In this document: in pieces, positions 23,232-32,656 of the stretch
Position numbering within the stretch: the stretch's first letter is position 1
How the letters are laid out: every line of letters begins with the position of its first letter
NCBI GenBank assembly: GCA_011525915.1
Contig: WYBM01000079.1
Span: 1-34,196, forward strand
Length of the DNA: 34,196 nt
Reading direction: 5' to 3'
Origin: Ardenticatenaceae bacterium
GTDB taxonomy: Bacteria > Chloroflexota > Anaerolineae > Promineifilales > Promineifilaceae
Position numbers and translations under genes: made by a program
Notes under the pieces: model-generated
Told to the model about the DNA's origin: nothing
The model's input: only the letters and a program-made list of their open reading frames with translations
Database searches by the model: none

Positions 23232-24353
23232 TTATGTGTGCGTAGTTAACGTCCGCATCACCCACTCTAATGGCCCTCGCTGAAACCGTTTGCGCCAATA
23301 ATGGGCGAACAGCATGGCCAGCAGCCAAAAAACAAGGGCAGCGCATAGGGCAAACTGAATGCTCTGGTTTTCTAACCGGCCGAGCAGCTCTAAAAAGCCC
23401 ATTCCCAGGATGACGTGGGCCACATAGAGCGTCAGCGCTAACTGTCCCGTAGCGACCACAGGTTGCAGCCAACCGGCGTTATCATAGCGCATGGTTATCT
23501 CCAGACACAGCATAATAACAGCCACGGCCGTGGCCGTGCTGGCCGCTATGTAAAAAGGCGTGGGCGGCAGTGGGTGGGTGGTCCACAAAAGGGCCAGGTC
23601 GCCGCTAAACAGGTGGCTCAGCAGAAATGAGAACGCTTCCACAACCCCGGCCACAAGCAAACTCCATACCAGCAAACGCCGCCGCAGCCGGGGATTAACC
23701 ACATCCTGGCGGCCTAACCACAGCCCCACGAGTAAAAAAGATGTCCAGGGAAATACTGGGTGGAACCCATTAAAAAAGAGATGCCGCAACATCCCGCGTA
23801 CAGACCAGAAATCCACATAAGTCAACGTTTCCCAGTCCCAACCCGCTTCATAGTCCAGCACAAGCAGCAGGGCCACAAAACCCAAGGTGAAGCACAAGGC
23901 CCACCACCACAGGCGCCGATTTGGCGCCGCCAGCAAAAAAGAGCCGATCAGCAGATAGACGCCGTAAAAGTGCAAAATATCCGGCGGCCAGATAGGGGCA
24001 AACAACAGCCCTACGCCAAATAAGAACAAGGCTCTTTTGCGCAGCACCCATTGGTCATGATGGATTTGCTGGGCGTTCTGGTGGATGCGCCCTTTGGCCG
24101 ATAACAGTGAAAGCCCCACACCCGCCAGGACCACAAAAACGGCCGCTGCCCGGCCTTCAAACAATCCTGCTGCCCAGCGCAGCGCCGCCGGGCCAGTTTC
24201 GGCCCCCATCACAATCTTAAAGTTGACCACGACCATGCCTAAAATGGCCAGAGCGCGAGCCACATCATAGCCGAGGATACGTTTTGGGGGAGGTTCCGCA
24301 GAAGCTCCCTGAAGTTTCGTGATGCCTGGTGTTTGTTTGGTTGTTGTGGCCAT
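23232..24353 (-). CDS. DUF418/YeiB-like membrane protein
   Basis: An integral membrane protein of about 373 residues with roughly ten transmembrane helices. It begins RILGYDVARALAILGMVVVN, the first helix typical of the acyltransferase-3/heparan-acetyltransferase-like clan. It ends with a DUF418-type motif, FQRGPLEWVMR. ATG 24353 with AAGGA upstream is chosen over a longer frame from 24431 that would add 26 poorly supported residues. The biochemical role is unknown; members are thought to modify or transport envelope components. Confidence 0.8.
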   Translation of the reverse strand: MATTTKQTPGITKLQGASAEPPPKRILGYDVARALAILGMVVVNFKIVMGAETGPAALRWAAGLFEGRAAAVFVVLAGVGLSLLSAKGRIHQNAQQIHHDQWVLRKRALFLFGVGLLFAPIWPPDILHFYGVYLLIGSFLLAAPNRRLWWWALCFTLGFVALLLVLDYEAGWDWETLTYVDFWSVRGMLRHLFFNGFHPVFPWTSFLLVGLWLGRQDVVNPRLRRRLLVWSLLVAGVVEAFSFLLSHLFSGDLALLWTTHPLPPTPFYIAASTATAVAVIMLCLEITMRYDNAGWLQPVVATGQLALTLYVAHVILGMGFLELLGRLENQSIQFALCAALVFWLLAMLFAHYWRKRFQRGPLEWVMRTLTTHT

Positions 24354-24459
24354 CTTGTTTTCCTTAAATAAATAGTGCAGGCCACGGCCGTGGGCCACCG
24401 CCGAAAACCTTGCTGACCGCCAGATACTCACGGCGTTGCCCGCTTCTTGTTAACGTTAT

Positions 24460-24491
24460 GTAAAATGTCTTTGTCCTACTGAAGTAAAATG
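24460..24491. promoter_or_regulatory. Direct repeat GTAAAATG upstream of the DUF418-like gene
   Basis: Two 8-bp copies (24460-24467 and 24484-24491) are 24 bp apart, between the AraC-type gene and the DUF418-like gene. AraC-family proteins often bind tandem sites of such spacing, so this is a possible target of the adjacent regulator. Confidence 0.3.
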
Positions 24492-25451
24492 TTATAAGGG
24501 TTTGACTGGCACACAGAGGTCAAGAATCCACTGCCCAGCCGGGTTCTGGCGGCCGTCATTGTAGAAGACCTCAAAGCCTGGTTCGCTGCCGGGTTGATAA
24601 CCACTGGTCGGGAACCAGTAAGTAAACAGCTCATCCCACGGCCGGGCAAAATCATGCGCTTGTACTTCACAATGGTAAATGGCATAGAGGCTGCCGGGAA
24701 TTCTCTGGTAGGCTGCTTCTTCATGATGTCTACTGTCTTCTGAGATGACAACACAGGCATCATAGCGGCACTTTGCCGCCGGCGTAATATCTGGGTTGTC
24801 CCAATAAATACCCAGATACAAGCCTTCCTGACCATCACCCCACGGCCGTGACCATTGTTGCAGTGCCTCAAACGCAGCTGCGGCCCCAGACATAGTGTAA
24901 GGTCCAATATGGCGCACATAAGCCACTGTAAATGGGTCGATCTTTTTAATTTGCACATTCATTGCCAAGCGTTTTAACTGCCATTCATCGGCCAGATCAA
25001 ACTGCCTTGCATCATAGGCCATAAGAGCCGGGTTGGCGTTTCCAATCTTGCTATAGTGCGGTTCACGCGGGTCGGCTGCCATCCAGTTGGCCCCCTCAGG
25101 TGATGCCCGGCGGAAAGCACCTGGTGATTGGCCAAACCGCTGGCGGAACGCTTTGGCAAAGTTTTGCGAACTGGAAAACCCACAGGTAAAGGCAATCTGT
25201 GTGATTGACTGCCGTCGATCATATAACAGCAAATGGGCGGCCTTTTCCAGGCGCAGCCGACGGGTAAAGTCAGCCACTGTTTCCCCAACCACCCCTTTAA
25301 AAAGGCGATGGAAGTGAAACTTGGAAAATGCGGCGGCGGCAGCGATCTCATCAAGCGACGGATCGTCATCCAGATGCTGGTTAATGAAATCCATGGCCCG
25401 GTTGATGTGCCATTGGTATTTTTTAAGACTATTTTTGCTTTTTGGGACCAT
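24492..25451 (-). CDS. AraC-family regulator with C-terminal GyrI-like effector domain
   Basis: A 319-residue regulator of the Rob type. The two AraC helix-turn-helices are at the N-terminus (about 12-115). The first reads SLDEIAAAAAFSKFHFHRLFKG, and the second QSITQIAFTCGFSSSQNFAKAFRQRFGQSPGAFR spans the recognition region. A GyrI-like small-molecule-binding domain (about 155-317) follows, with YVRHIGPY and ARPWDELFTYWFPTSG. Such proteins respond to lipophilic compounds and control efflux or stress genes. It is divergent from the amidohydrolase and directly upstream of the DUF418-like gene, its likeliest targets. Confidence 0.9.
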   Translation of the reverse strand: MVPKSKNSLKKYQWHINRAMDFINQHLDDDPSLDEIAAAAAFSKFHFHRLFKGVVGETVADFTRRLRLEKAAHLLLYDRRQSITQIAFTCGFSSSQNFAKAFRQRFGQSPGAFRRASPEGANWMAADPREPHYSKIGNANPALMAYDARQFDLADEWQLKRLAMNVQIKKIDPFTVAYVRHIGPYTMSGAAAAFEALQQWSRPWGDGQEGLYLGIYWDNPDITPAAKCRYDACVVISEDSRHHEEAAYQRIPGSLYAIYHCEVQAHDFARPWDELFTYWFPTSGYQPGSEPGFEVFYNDGRQNPAGQWILDLCVPVKPL

Positions 25452-25547
25452 AGGCCATAGTACGGATGGACAATTTTATTGTTTCTTGACGGGTGACAGG
25501 CAAATGTCCTCCTGCGTGTATCTCCGTTTTCCTGTAGAATGAGATCG

Positions 25548-25576
25548 TTGGCGCATTTTTCGGGCTTTTATACAAT
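25548..25576 (+). promoter_or_regulatory. Promoter of the amidohydrolase gene
   Basis: TTGGCG (25548-25553) and TACAAT (25571-25576) are 17 bp apart. The predicted start of transcription is about 30 bases before ATG 25614. A second, weaker -35-like TTGACG occurs at 25486 without a matching -10. Confidence 0.6.
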
Positions 25577-25613
25577 TTTAACACACATGCCTTTGCATCA
25601 GGAGAACCTGTAC

Positions 25614-27260
25614 ATGTCTGCGACACTTGTACTTACCAACGGCCGTATCTACACCATGGACCCCAACCAACCACAGGTCACGGCCGTGGCCATTCGTGAT
25701 AACCACATCCTCGCTGCCGGGACAGACGACGAGATAAAAGCATTACTGGGCAGCCGTGGTCACCGGGTAGATTTAAAAGGCCGGGCCGTCACCCCCGGCC
25801 TGGTAGACGCTCATGTCCACTTCCAGCACTTTGCCCTTGGCCTGCAGCTGGTGAATTTGGACGGCTGCAAATCCCTCGATGAAGCCCTGGCTCGGATCTA
25901 TCGACGGGTGGGAGGGGACGGTGGAGGGAATGATCCCTCGGTGGCGGAGACTTGGCTGCAAGGTCGTGGCTGGCGCATCGATGATTGGCCCACCCGTGCC
26001 TTCCCCACCGCTGCCGACCTGGACCGTATTGTCCCCAATATGCCCGTTCGCCTGCAAGACAAATCTGGTCATGCCGCCTGGGTCAACAGCCGGGCCTTGC
26101 GTCTGGCCGGTATAGACGACCACACGCCTGACCCGCCCGGCGGTCAGATTCAACGTGACGCCGCCGGCAAAGCCACCGGCATCCTGTTTGAAGAGGCCAT
26201 GGATCTGGTTGCCCGGCACATCCCCAGAGAGACGCCGGCACAGATTGCGGCCGCCATGGAAGTAGCCCAACACTATTGCTGGCGGGTGGGGCTGACAGGG
26301 CTTCATGATTTTGACGGCCGTGACTGCTTCACCGCCCTGCAGTACCTCAAAGAACAAGGGCAGCTCGGCCTGCGCATCGTTAAAAATGTGCCCGTTTACC
26401 GCCTGGAACACGCTATTGGCGTTGGCTTGCGCTCCGGTTTTGGCGACGATTGGTTACGCATTGGTGGTGTCAAAATCTTTGCTGATGGTGCCCTTGGTCC
26501 ACGTACGGCCGCCATGCTGCAACCTTACGAAGACGAAGCCCATAACACCGGCATTGTTGTCACCGATAAAGAAGAGATGATGGAAAAGGTCAGTGCCGCC
26601 AGTGCGGCTGGTCTTAGTGTCACCATCCATGCCATTGGTGATCGTGCCAACCATGACGTTCTAGATGTGTACGAAGCTGTGCGCCAACAAGAGAAACAGC
26701 AGATGACCGCTGACCATCCCTCACTTAGAAGTTACCGGCTGCGCCATCGCATCGAACATGTCCAGATCATTCACCCAGATGACCGTCATCGTCTGGCCCA
26801 GTTGGACATCATCGCCTCTATGCAGCCTACCCATGCGACGTCGGATATGGAGATGGCCGAGACCCATTGGGGTGAGCGCGCCCGCTACAGTTACGCCTGG
26901 CGTACCATGCTGGATAGCGGCGCGCTGGTTGTTTTTGGCTCCGATGCGCCCATCGAGAGAATTGACCCTTTGCCTGGTATTCATGCCGCTGTCACCCGCC
27001 GCCGCGCCAATGGCGCCCCAGGGCCAGATGGTTGGTATCCGGAACAAAAACTTAACATGACGGAAACGATTTACGCCTTCACGCTGGCTGCCGCCCTCAC
27101 CAGCGGCCAGGCCGCCCGACAGGGTTCCATTGCGCCCGGTAAACTGGCGGACCTGACCATTTACGGCCGTGACATCTTTGCTGTGCCTCCTGATGAACTG
27201 CTGGAGGTCACCATTGACGGTACGCTGGTGGATGGCCAATGGAAACATCGTTCCTTTTAG
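25614..27260 (+). CDS. YtcJ-type amidohydrolase
   Basis: A 548-residue metal-dependent hydrolase of the amidohydrolase superfamily. The N-terminal composite domain (ADLVLTNG-like start, here SATLVLTNGRIYTMD) leads into PGLVDAHVHF with metal ligands H67 and H69. Further metal or active-site segments are IHAIGDRAN, HRIEH and FGSDAP. It ends with the APGKLADLTIYGRDIF module typical of the family. AGGAG before ATG 25614 decides the start; the frame is open 25 codons further upstream. The likely reaction is hydrolysis of a C-N bond in an amide or cyclic compound; the substrate is unknown. Confidence 0.88.
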   Translation: MSATLVLTNGRIYTMDPNQPQVTAVAIRDNHILAAGTDDEIKALLGSRGHRVDLKGRAVTPGLVDAHVHFQHFALGLQLVNLDGCKSLDEALARIYRRVGGDGGGNDPSVAETWLQGRGWRIDDWPTRAFPTAADLDRIVPNMPVRLQDKSGHAAWVNSRALRLAGIDDHTPDPPGGQIQRDAAGKATGILFEEAMDLVARHIPRETPAQIAAAMEVAQHYCWRVGLTGLHDFDGRDCFTALQYLKEQGQLGLRIVKNVPVYRLEHAIGVGLRSGFGDDWLRIGGVKIFADGALGPRTAAMLQPYEDEAHNTGIVVTDKEEMMEKVSAASAAGLSVTIHAIGDRANHDVLDVYEAVRQQEKQQMTADHPSLRSYRLRHRIEHVQIIHPDDRHRLAQLDIIASMQPTHATSDMEMAETHWGERARYSYAWRTMLDSGALVVFGSDAPIERIDPLPGIHAAVTRRRANGAPGPDGWYPEQKLNMTETIYAFTLAAALTSGQAARQGSIAPGKLADLTIYGRDIFAVPPDELLEVTIDGTLVDGQWKHRSF

Positions 27261-27343
27261 ACGTGACCAAGTGACCGTCGCTTTCACCAAAGGCTGGCGC
27301 TGCCCCTAAGTCATTTTGAAGTGGCTCTCACCTTTAGGATTAT

Positions 27344-28735
27344 ATGGTAACTGATCAACCGCACGCCAGGTTTGTAGGTGGCACACTCGTCTTGGAGGGA
27401 GTAGCACAGACAGCCACGCCACCCACCTGCTTTGAATGGGTAAACGGAAAGTGGCGCTGCCCGGCCGTCCATTACCGCACCGTCTGGCCCTGGCTGGGGC
27501 CGCACGGTATCCAAAACCACGTTCCTCACTGGCATGACCTGACGTTGACTTTGCATGACGGCCGTGAGCCCCATGATTACCAGCAAGAGAGCCTGGCGGC
27601 CTGGCATCAGGCAGACCGGTGGGGCAGCATCGTCTTGCCTACCGGCGCCGGCAAGACGTTTGTGGCCCTGCAAGCCATCGCCGCTGCGGCCACCACCACC
27701 CTTGTTGTGGTGCCCACCATTGATCTGCTGCACCAGTGGTATGCCCGGCTTTCGTCTGCTTTTCAACACCCCATCGGTGTCTGGTATGGCCAGGAAAAAG
27801 ACGCCCAGGCGATCACCATTACCACCTACCCCAGTGCCTGGGCCCACGCCGAGATGCTGGGCAACCGCTTTAAGCTGCTTATCTTTGATGAGATTCATCA
27901 CCTGCCCGCCCCCAACTGGCATGAGATCGCCCTCATGTGCGCCGCGCCGTTCCGCCTGGGCCTGACCGCTACCTACCCCGGCAGCGAGTTGGACGGCATG
28001 ACCCGTGTTGCCCTGCTAGATGAACTGGTAGGGCCGGTTGTCTACCAGCAGGGAATTGACGAGCTGACAGGGGCACAGTTAGCCGAATACCGCACTGAGC
28101 GCATTCGGGTAGACCTGACACCGGCGGAGCGGGAAGCATATGATGACGCCTATGCCACCTATACCGGCTATGTACGCCAGGCACACTTGCGAGAATCACA
28201 TGGCCCCAACTGGTGGGCGGAATTCACCCGGCGCAGCGCCTACGAAGCTGCAGCGCGCCAGGCAAAGGTGGCGGAATTAAGATTAAAAGAGATCGTTCAC
28301 CAGACACAGGCGAAATTGGACGTGCTGGATCAACTGTTACGCGAACACCGGGATCAGCTCATGCTGATCTTTACGGCCCATAACCGTTTTGCCTATACCA
28401 TCGCCCGGCGGCACCTGCTTCCAGCTATCACCCACCAGACCAAAGCGGCCGAACGCAAAGCGGTTCTGGATGGTTTTCGTGACGGTGCCTATCGGGCTAT
28501 TGTTACCTCAAAGGTGCTGAATGAGGGGGTAGACATCCCGGAAGCGAAGGTGGCCGTGGTATTGGGTGGCAGCGCCAGCGCCCGCGAATACGTGCAGCGC
28601 CTGGGGCGCGTCTTACGCAAACAGGGCAATGCCCAGGCGATCCTCTATGAAGTCATCGCCCGCAAAACGGTGGATGAACGCATTGCCCAACAACGCCGCA
28701 CCGGCGCCCGGCAGCAGATGACTCCCCGTATTTGA
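27344..28735 (+). CDS. XPB-like superfamily 2 DNA helicase
   Basis: A 463-residue SF2 helicase of the XPB/Ssl2 type. Residues 1-75 form a small N-terminal domain as in archaeal XPB (damage-recognition-like). The Q-like DYQQESL precedes motif I PTGAGKT (99-105), motif II DEIHH (182-186), motif III GLTAT (206-210), motif V (TSKVLNEGVDIPEA) and motif VI (QRLGRVLRK). A helical thumb-like insertion lies between the two RecA domains (about 255-330). XPB opens DNA in nucleotide excision repair; archaeal XPB works with the nuclease Bax1, and a Bax1-like gene lies 3.9 kb away. A weak AGGA precedes the ATG, and the initiator is close to a TAGGAT sequence. Confidence 0.88.
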   Translation: MVTDQPHARFVGGTLVLEGVAQTATPPTCFEWVNGKWRCPAVHYRTVWPWLGPHGIQNHVPHWHDLTLTLHDGREPHDYQQESLAAWHQADRWGSIVLPTGAGKTFVALQAIAAAATTTLVVVPTIDLLHQWYARLSSAFQHPIGVWYGQEKDAQAITITTYPSAWAHAEMLGNRFKLLIFDEIHHLPAPNWHEIALMCAAPFRLGLTATYPGSELDGMTRVALLDELVGPVVYQQGIDELTGAQLAEYRTERIRVDLTPAEREAYDDAYATYTGYVRQAHLRESHGPNWWAEFTRRSAYEAAARQAKVAELRLKEIVHQTQAKLDVLDQLLREHRDQLMLIFTAHNRFAYTIARRHLLPAITHQTKAAERKAVLDGFRDGAYRAIVTSKVLNEGVDIPEAKVAVVLGGSASAREYVQRLGRVLRKQGNAQAILYEVIARKTVDERIAQQRRTGARQQMTPRI

Positions 28736-28914
28736 CTTTACACCCCACAGCGATAGCTGCTTTACTTGACCATAAGGGATGTCGCGCCTTCGTGGAAGTT
28801 TATCCTGGCCAGTGGTGAGGTAAAACCGACCGAGTCCCACCACCGCGGACAGATAACTGCACACCCGGCGTGAGCATCAATTTTGCAAAGACGACAGTAG
28901 ATGTCAGGAATATG

Positions 28915-28923
28915 TGTTAGAAT
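28915..28923 (+). promoter_or_regulatory. Candidate extended -10 promoter of the ABC exporter pair
   Basis: TGT-TAGAAT gives an extended -10 element about 67 bases before the first ABC gene. No good -35 box is seen at the usual distance. It lies in a 254-base gap (28736-28989) that otherwise shows no gene, terminator or repeat. Confidence 0.4.
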
Positions 28924-28989
28924 AGATGTTCTGTTTTTGTTTATGATTGCTTGGTTGATGGATATCATCATCTAGCTTTATGGAGGTTT

Positions 28990-30783
28990 ATGATTGCACC
29001 AACCCTCTCTCCCAAAACCGAGTTTCATGTTAAAACCGCGTATGTCTATAACCAGGCCAGCCCTGTGCGTTGGGTGCTGTCTCACCTGGGGCGCTACAAA
29101 TGGCTGCTGACGGCTTTTTTTGTAGGCATGACGGTGACAAATATTCTTAATGCGGCTATTCCCTGGCAGATTGGGGCTGCTTTTAACCTGGTCACGGGGG
29201 AAACGGCCGTGCCTGACCCATTCCAGGCCATCTTAACCGCCACCCTGGTCATTGTCGCCCTGTCAGTAGGCCGGTTTTTCGGTGACTCTCTATCGTCCCT
29301 GAGCATGGAGATGGTGGCCAAACGTCTGGAGCGGGATGGGCGCGGTGAGCTGTATCTGAACCTCTTGGGCAAAAGCCAGACCTTCCATAACCAGCAGCGC
29401 GTGGGGGACATTATGGCCCGCGCCGCCAACGACGTAAGGTTTGTGAACGAAATGATGATGCCCGGTTTTAGCCTGCTGTATGATTCCATGATGGCTATCC
29501 TCATGCCTATTCTTTTTATGGCGTTTATTGATGTGCGCCTGCTGCTGTCCCCGCTCACCTTTTGCCTGTTTTATGCCCTGGCCGTGCGCCATTATATGCG
29601 CCAGCTTGAGCCCGTCTCTGAGCAGGTGCGGGCCCGCTTTGGTGACATGAACGCCACGCTCCAAGAGGCGGTTACCGGCATTGAGGTGGTTAAAGCCGCG
29701 GCTCAGGAACGGCAAGAGATGGGCAAGTTCTTGCACAATGCTCGCCGTTACCGCGACGCCTTTGTTAAAGAGGGAGAGGTGCAGGCTCGTTACCTACCCA
29801 CACTGTTGATTGGCATTGCCATTGCTGGTGCCTTTGTCCATGGCGTCACCCTGCTCAACCTGGGGCAGATCACCCTGGGTGACCTTATTGCTTACATGGG
29901 GTTGATGTGGGTACTGCGCTGGCCGGCCTTCAGTTCTTTCTTCACGTTCTACCTGATTCAGATGGGCTTTGCTGGTGCGGGGCGCATTCTGGAGCTGCTG
30001 CAGGCAGAGACAGAATTGGACGAAAATGCGGCCGGTTATAGTGCGCCTATGCGCGGCGAGATTGTGTTTGAAAACGTCACGTTCCGGCATACCGACAGCG
30101 GCCGTGACCTGCTGCACAACATCTCCTTCCGCGCCTTACCTGGCGAGACCATTGCCATTGTGGGGCAAACCGGTTCTGGCAAGACCACATTAACCAAGCT
30201 GGTTAACCGCACCTATGATGTGGGCCACGGCCGTATTCTCATCGACGGCGTGGATGTGCGTCAGTGGAACCTGGACAGCCTGCGTTCCCAGATTTCCATC
30301 ATCGAGCAAGACATTTTCCTCTTCTCCCGTAGTGTGGCCGAAAACATCGCTTTTGGCCTGGGGCAGCAGGTAAGCCGGGAAGACATTGTGCGCGCCGCCA
30401 AACAGGCCCAGGCACACCACTTTATCCTCAACTTTAAGGATGGTTATGACACCATCGTTGGTGAGCGGGGTGTGACCCTCTCTGGTGGGCAGCGGCAGCG
30501 TATCGCCATTGCCCGCGCCCTGCTTACCGACCCCCGCATCCTCATTCTGGATGATGCTACCAGCGCCGTTGACAGCGCCACCGAAGACGAAATTCAGCGG
30601 GCGATCAAGCGCATTCTGGAAGGGCGTACCACCTTGCTGATCACCCATCGCCTCTCCCAGATTCGCCGGGCAGACCGGGTGATCCTCATCCGCCAGGGCG
30701 AAATTGTCGCTCAGGGCGCACATGCCGAACTAATGACCACTTCCAGGCTGTACCAGCGTATCTTTGCGCGGTATGACATATAA
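28990..30783 (+). CDS. ABC exporter half-transporter, subunit with degenerate catalytic site
   Basis: A 597-residue fused membrane-ATPase protein of the MsbA/BmrC type. Six transmembrane helices lie in about 30-320, and the ATPase domain in about 350-595. Walker A is GQTGSGKT near 392, the signature LSGGQRQR is canonical, and Walker B is ILILDDATSAVD. The residue after the Walker B aspartate is Asp rather than the catalytic Glu. The switch histidine (ITHRLS) is kept. GGAGG sits just before ATG 28990, which is preferred over TTG 28951. It is followed after 16 bases by its partner. Together they should form an asymmetric heterodimeric exporter of lipids or drugs. Confidence 0.92.
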   Translation: MIAPTLSPKTEFHVKTAYVYNQASPVRWVLSHLGRYKWLLTAFFVGMTVTNILNAAIPWQIGAAFNLVTGETAVPDPFQAILTATLVIVALSVGRFFGDSLSSLSMEMVAKRLERDGRGELYLNLLGKSQTFHNQQRVGDIMARAANDVRFVNEMMMPGFSLLYDSMMAILMPILFMAFIDVRLLLSPLTFCLFYALAVRHYMRQLEPVSEQVRARFGDMNATLQEAVTGIEVVKAAAQERQEMGKFLHNARRYRDAFVKEGEVQARYLPTLLIGIAIAGAFVHGVTLLNLGQITLGDLIAYMGLMWVLRWPAFSSFFTFYLIQMGFAGAGRILELLQAETELDENAAGYSAPMRGEIVFENVTFRHTDSGRDLLHNISFRALPGETIAIVGQTGSGKTTLTKLVNRTYDVGHGRILIDGVDVRQWNLDSLRSQISIIEQDIFLFSRSVAENIAFGLGQQVSREDIVRAAKQAQAHHFILNFKDGYDTIVGERGVTLSGGQRQRIAIARALLTDPRILILDDATSAVDSATEDEIQRAIKRILEGRTTLLITHRLSQIRRADRVILIRQGEIVAQGAHAELMTTSRLYQRIFARYDI

Positions 30784-30799
30784 ATAGAAGGAGACTCTC

Positions 30800-32656
30800 A
30801 TGGGCTTTATCATGGATGGCATTGATGCCGAAGCGTATGACCGGAACTATAACGACAAACAGTTAATGCAGCGCATCGCCGGTTACTTTCGGCCGCATAT
30901 GGGCCGGGTGGCGCTCATTTCAGGGCTGATCATCCTTAATTCGATGATGGACCTGGTGCTGCCGGTGCTGATCGCCAGAGGGGTGGACCAGGTGGTGGCC
31001 AACCAGATGGCCACCATGCGGCTGCTTATCCTCCTCATTTTGGGTTCAGCGGTTTTGTCATGGACGTTTAACTTTGTGCGCCAATGGTACACCGCCCGGG
31101 CAGTGGGGGATGTGGTGCTGCACCTGCGGGAAGATGCCTTCACGGCCGTGATGGCCCGCGATATGTCCTTTTACGACGAATTCCCTTCCGGCAAGATTGT
31201 CAGCCGGGTCACTTCCGATACACAAGATTTCTCCAACGTGGTGGTGTTGACCTTAAACCTCATCAGCCAGGTATTGCTGGTTATGCTGGTCGTGGGTTAT
31301 CTCTTCTCCATTAATACCCGGCTGGCCTGGATGGCCCTGGCGATTGCTCCGTTTGTCATAGCGGCTGCCCTGGCTTTCCGCACCATCGCCCGCCGCACCA
31401 CGCGGCAGGTGCAGCGCCTGCTGGCAACAGTGAATGCCACCGTGCAAGAGACAATCAGCGGCATTTCTATTGCCAAAAACTTCCGCCAGGAGCAAACGAT
31501 TTACGACGAGTTCACGGCCGTCAATGAACAGGCGTACCAGGTGCATATCCGTCAGGGGTTTGTCTTTAGCGCCATCTTCCCCATTCTTGTTTTTATTGCC
31601 GGCATGGGCACGGCCGTGATCGTCTATTTTGGGGGCACGGCCGTGCTGCGCAGCGACATCAGCCCTGGGGACTGGTACCTCTTTGTACAGGCGATTGGTC
31701 TTTTCTGGTTTCCGCTGACGGGTATTGCCTCGTTTTGGAGCCAGTTCCAATTAGGGCTGTCTGCCAGTGAACGGGTCTTTGCCCTGATCGACGCCGAAGC
31801 GCGGGTGGTACAGCATGATAACCAGCCGGCGCCGCCGTTACACGGCCGTGTGGAGTTCCGTGACGTTCATTTTCGCTACACCACACAAGAAAGCGTCCTT
31901 AACGGGTTTAACCTGACCATCGGCGCGGGGGAGACCATTGCTCTGGTAGGGCATACCGGCGCGGGCAAGTCTAGTCTGGGGCGGCTTATCGCCCGTTTCT
32001 ATGAATTCCAGGCCGGGCAGCTGCTCATTGATGGCCATGACGTGCGCTGTTTTGACCTGGCCAGCTACCGCCGGCAGTTGGGCATTGTGCCCCAGGTACC
32101 GTTTCTGTTTACGGGCACCGTGGCCGATAACATCCGCTATGCTAAACCGCCGGCCACCGATGATGATGTGCGCCGCGTGGCCCAAACCATTGGCCAGGGG
32201 GATTGGCTGGAAACGTTACCACAAGGGCTGGAAACGCAGGTGGGCGAGGGGGGCCGTGGCCTTTCCATGGGGCAGCGACAGTTGATCGCCCTGGCGCGGG
32301 TCCTGTTACAGGACCCGGCCATTCTTATTCTGGATGAAGCCACCGCCAGTGTAGACCCATTGGCCGAGGCGCAGATTCAGGAAAGCCTGGAACTGGTGCT
32401 GGCTGACCGCACGGCCGTGATCATTGCCCACCGCCTCTCTACCATCAAAAGCGCCGACCGGATCATCGTCTTGCAGCAAGGAGAGATTATTGAACAGGGC
32501 AGCCATGCCAGCCTGATGAGCCAGCGTGGGCATTATGCCGAATTGTATGATACTTATTTTCGGCACCAGAGCCCTGACTATGATGTCAGTGGAGAGGATT
32601 TGCCTGAAAGTTTATCCTCGGGCACAACGTTCCACGGCCGTCAATACATCCTTTAA
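30800..32656 (+). CDS. ABC exporter half-transporter, catalytically complete partner
   Basis: A 618-residue partner of the preceding subunit. It has six transmembrane helices (about 35-325) and an ATPase domain with Walker A GHTGAGKS, Walker B ILILDEATASVD with the catalytic Glu present, and IIAHRLS. Its signature is LSMGQ instead of LSGGQ. The altered signature and the Asp-for-Glu of the first subunit fall in the same composite ATP site, as in TM287/288 and BmrCD. AAGGAG precedes the ATG. The last 45 bases overlap the convergent Bax1-like gene. Seven ACGGCCGT copies lie within it. Confidence 0.92.
   Translation: MGFIMDGIDAEAYDRNYNDKQLMQRIAGYFRPHMGRVALISGLIILNSMMDLVLPVLIARGVDQVVANQMATMRLLILLILGSAVLSWTFNFVRQWYTARAVGDVVLHLREDAFTAVMARDMSFYDEFPSGKIVSRVTSDTQDFSNVVVLTLNLISQVLLVMLVVGYLFSINTRLAWMALAIAPFVIAAALAFRTIARRTTRQVQRLLATVNATVQETISGISIAKNFRQEQTIYDEFTAVNEQAYQVHIRQGFVFSAIFPILVFIAGMGTAVIVYFGGTAVLRSDISPGDWYLFVQAIGLFWFPLTGIASFWSQFQLGLSASERVFALIDAEARVVQHDNQPAPPLHGRVEFRDVHFRYTTQESVLNGFNLTIGAGETIALVGHTGAGKSSLGRLIARFYEFQAGQLLIDGHDVRCFDLASYRRQLGIVPQVPFLFTGTVADNIRYAKPPATDDDVRRVAQTIGQGDWLETLPQGLETQVGEGGRGLSMGQRQLIALARVLLQDPAILILDEATASVDPLAEAQIQESLELVLADRTAVIIAHRLSTIKSADRIIVLQQGEIIEQGSHASLMSQRGHYAELYDTYFRHQSPDYDVSGEDLPESLSSGTTFHGRQYIL

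Noticed and set aside
27312..27340. Leaderless promoter for the XPB-like gene (TAGGAT close to ATG 27344)
   Set aside because: No acceptable -35 box at 16-18 bp, and an AGGA before the ATG could serve ordinary initiation.
28736..28989. Possible small gene or riboswitch in the gap before the ABC exporter
   Set aside because: No reading frame with a ribosome-binding site and no known riboswitch core was recognised. Only a weak extended -10 is reported.
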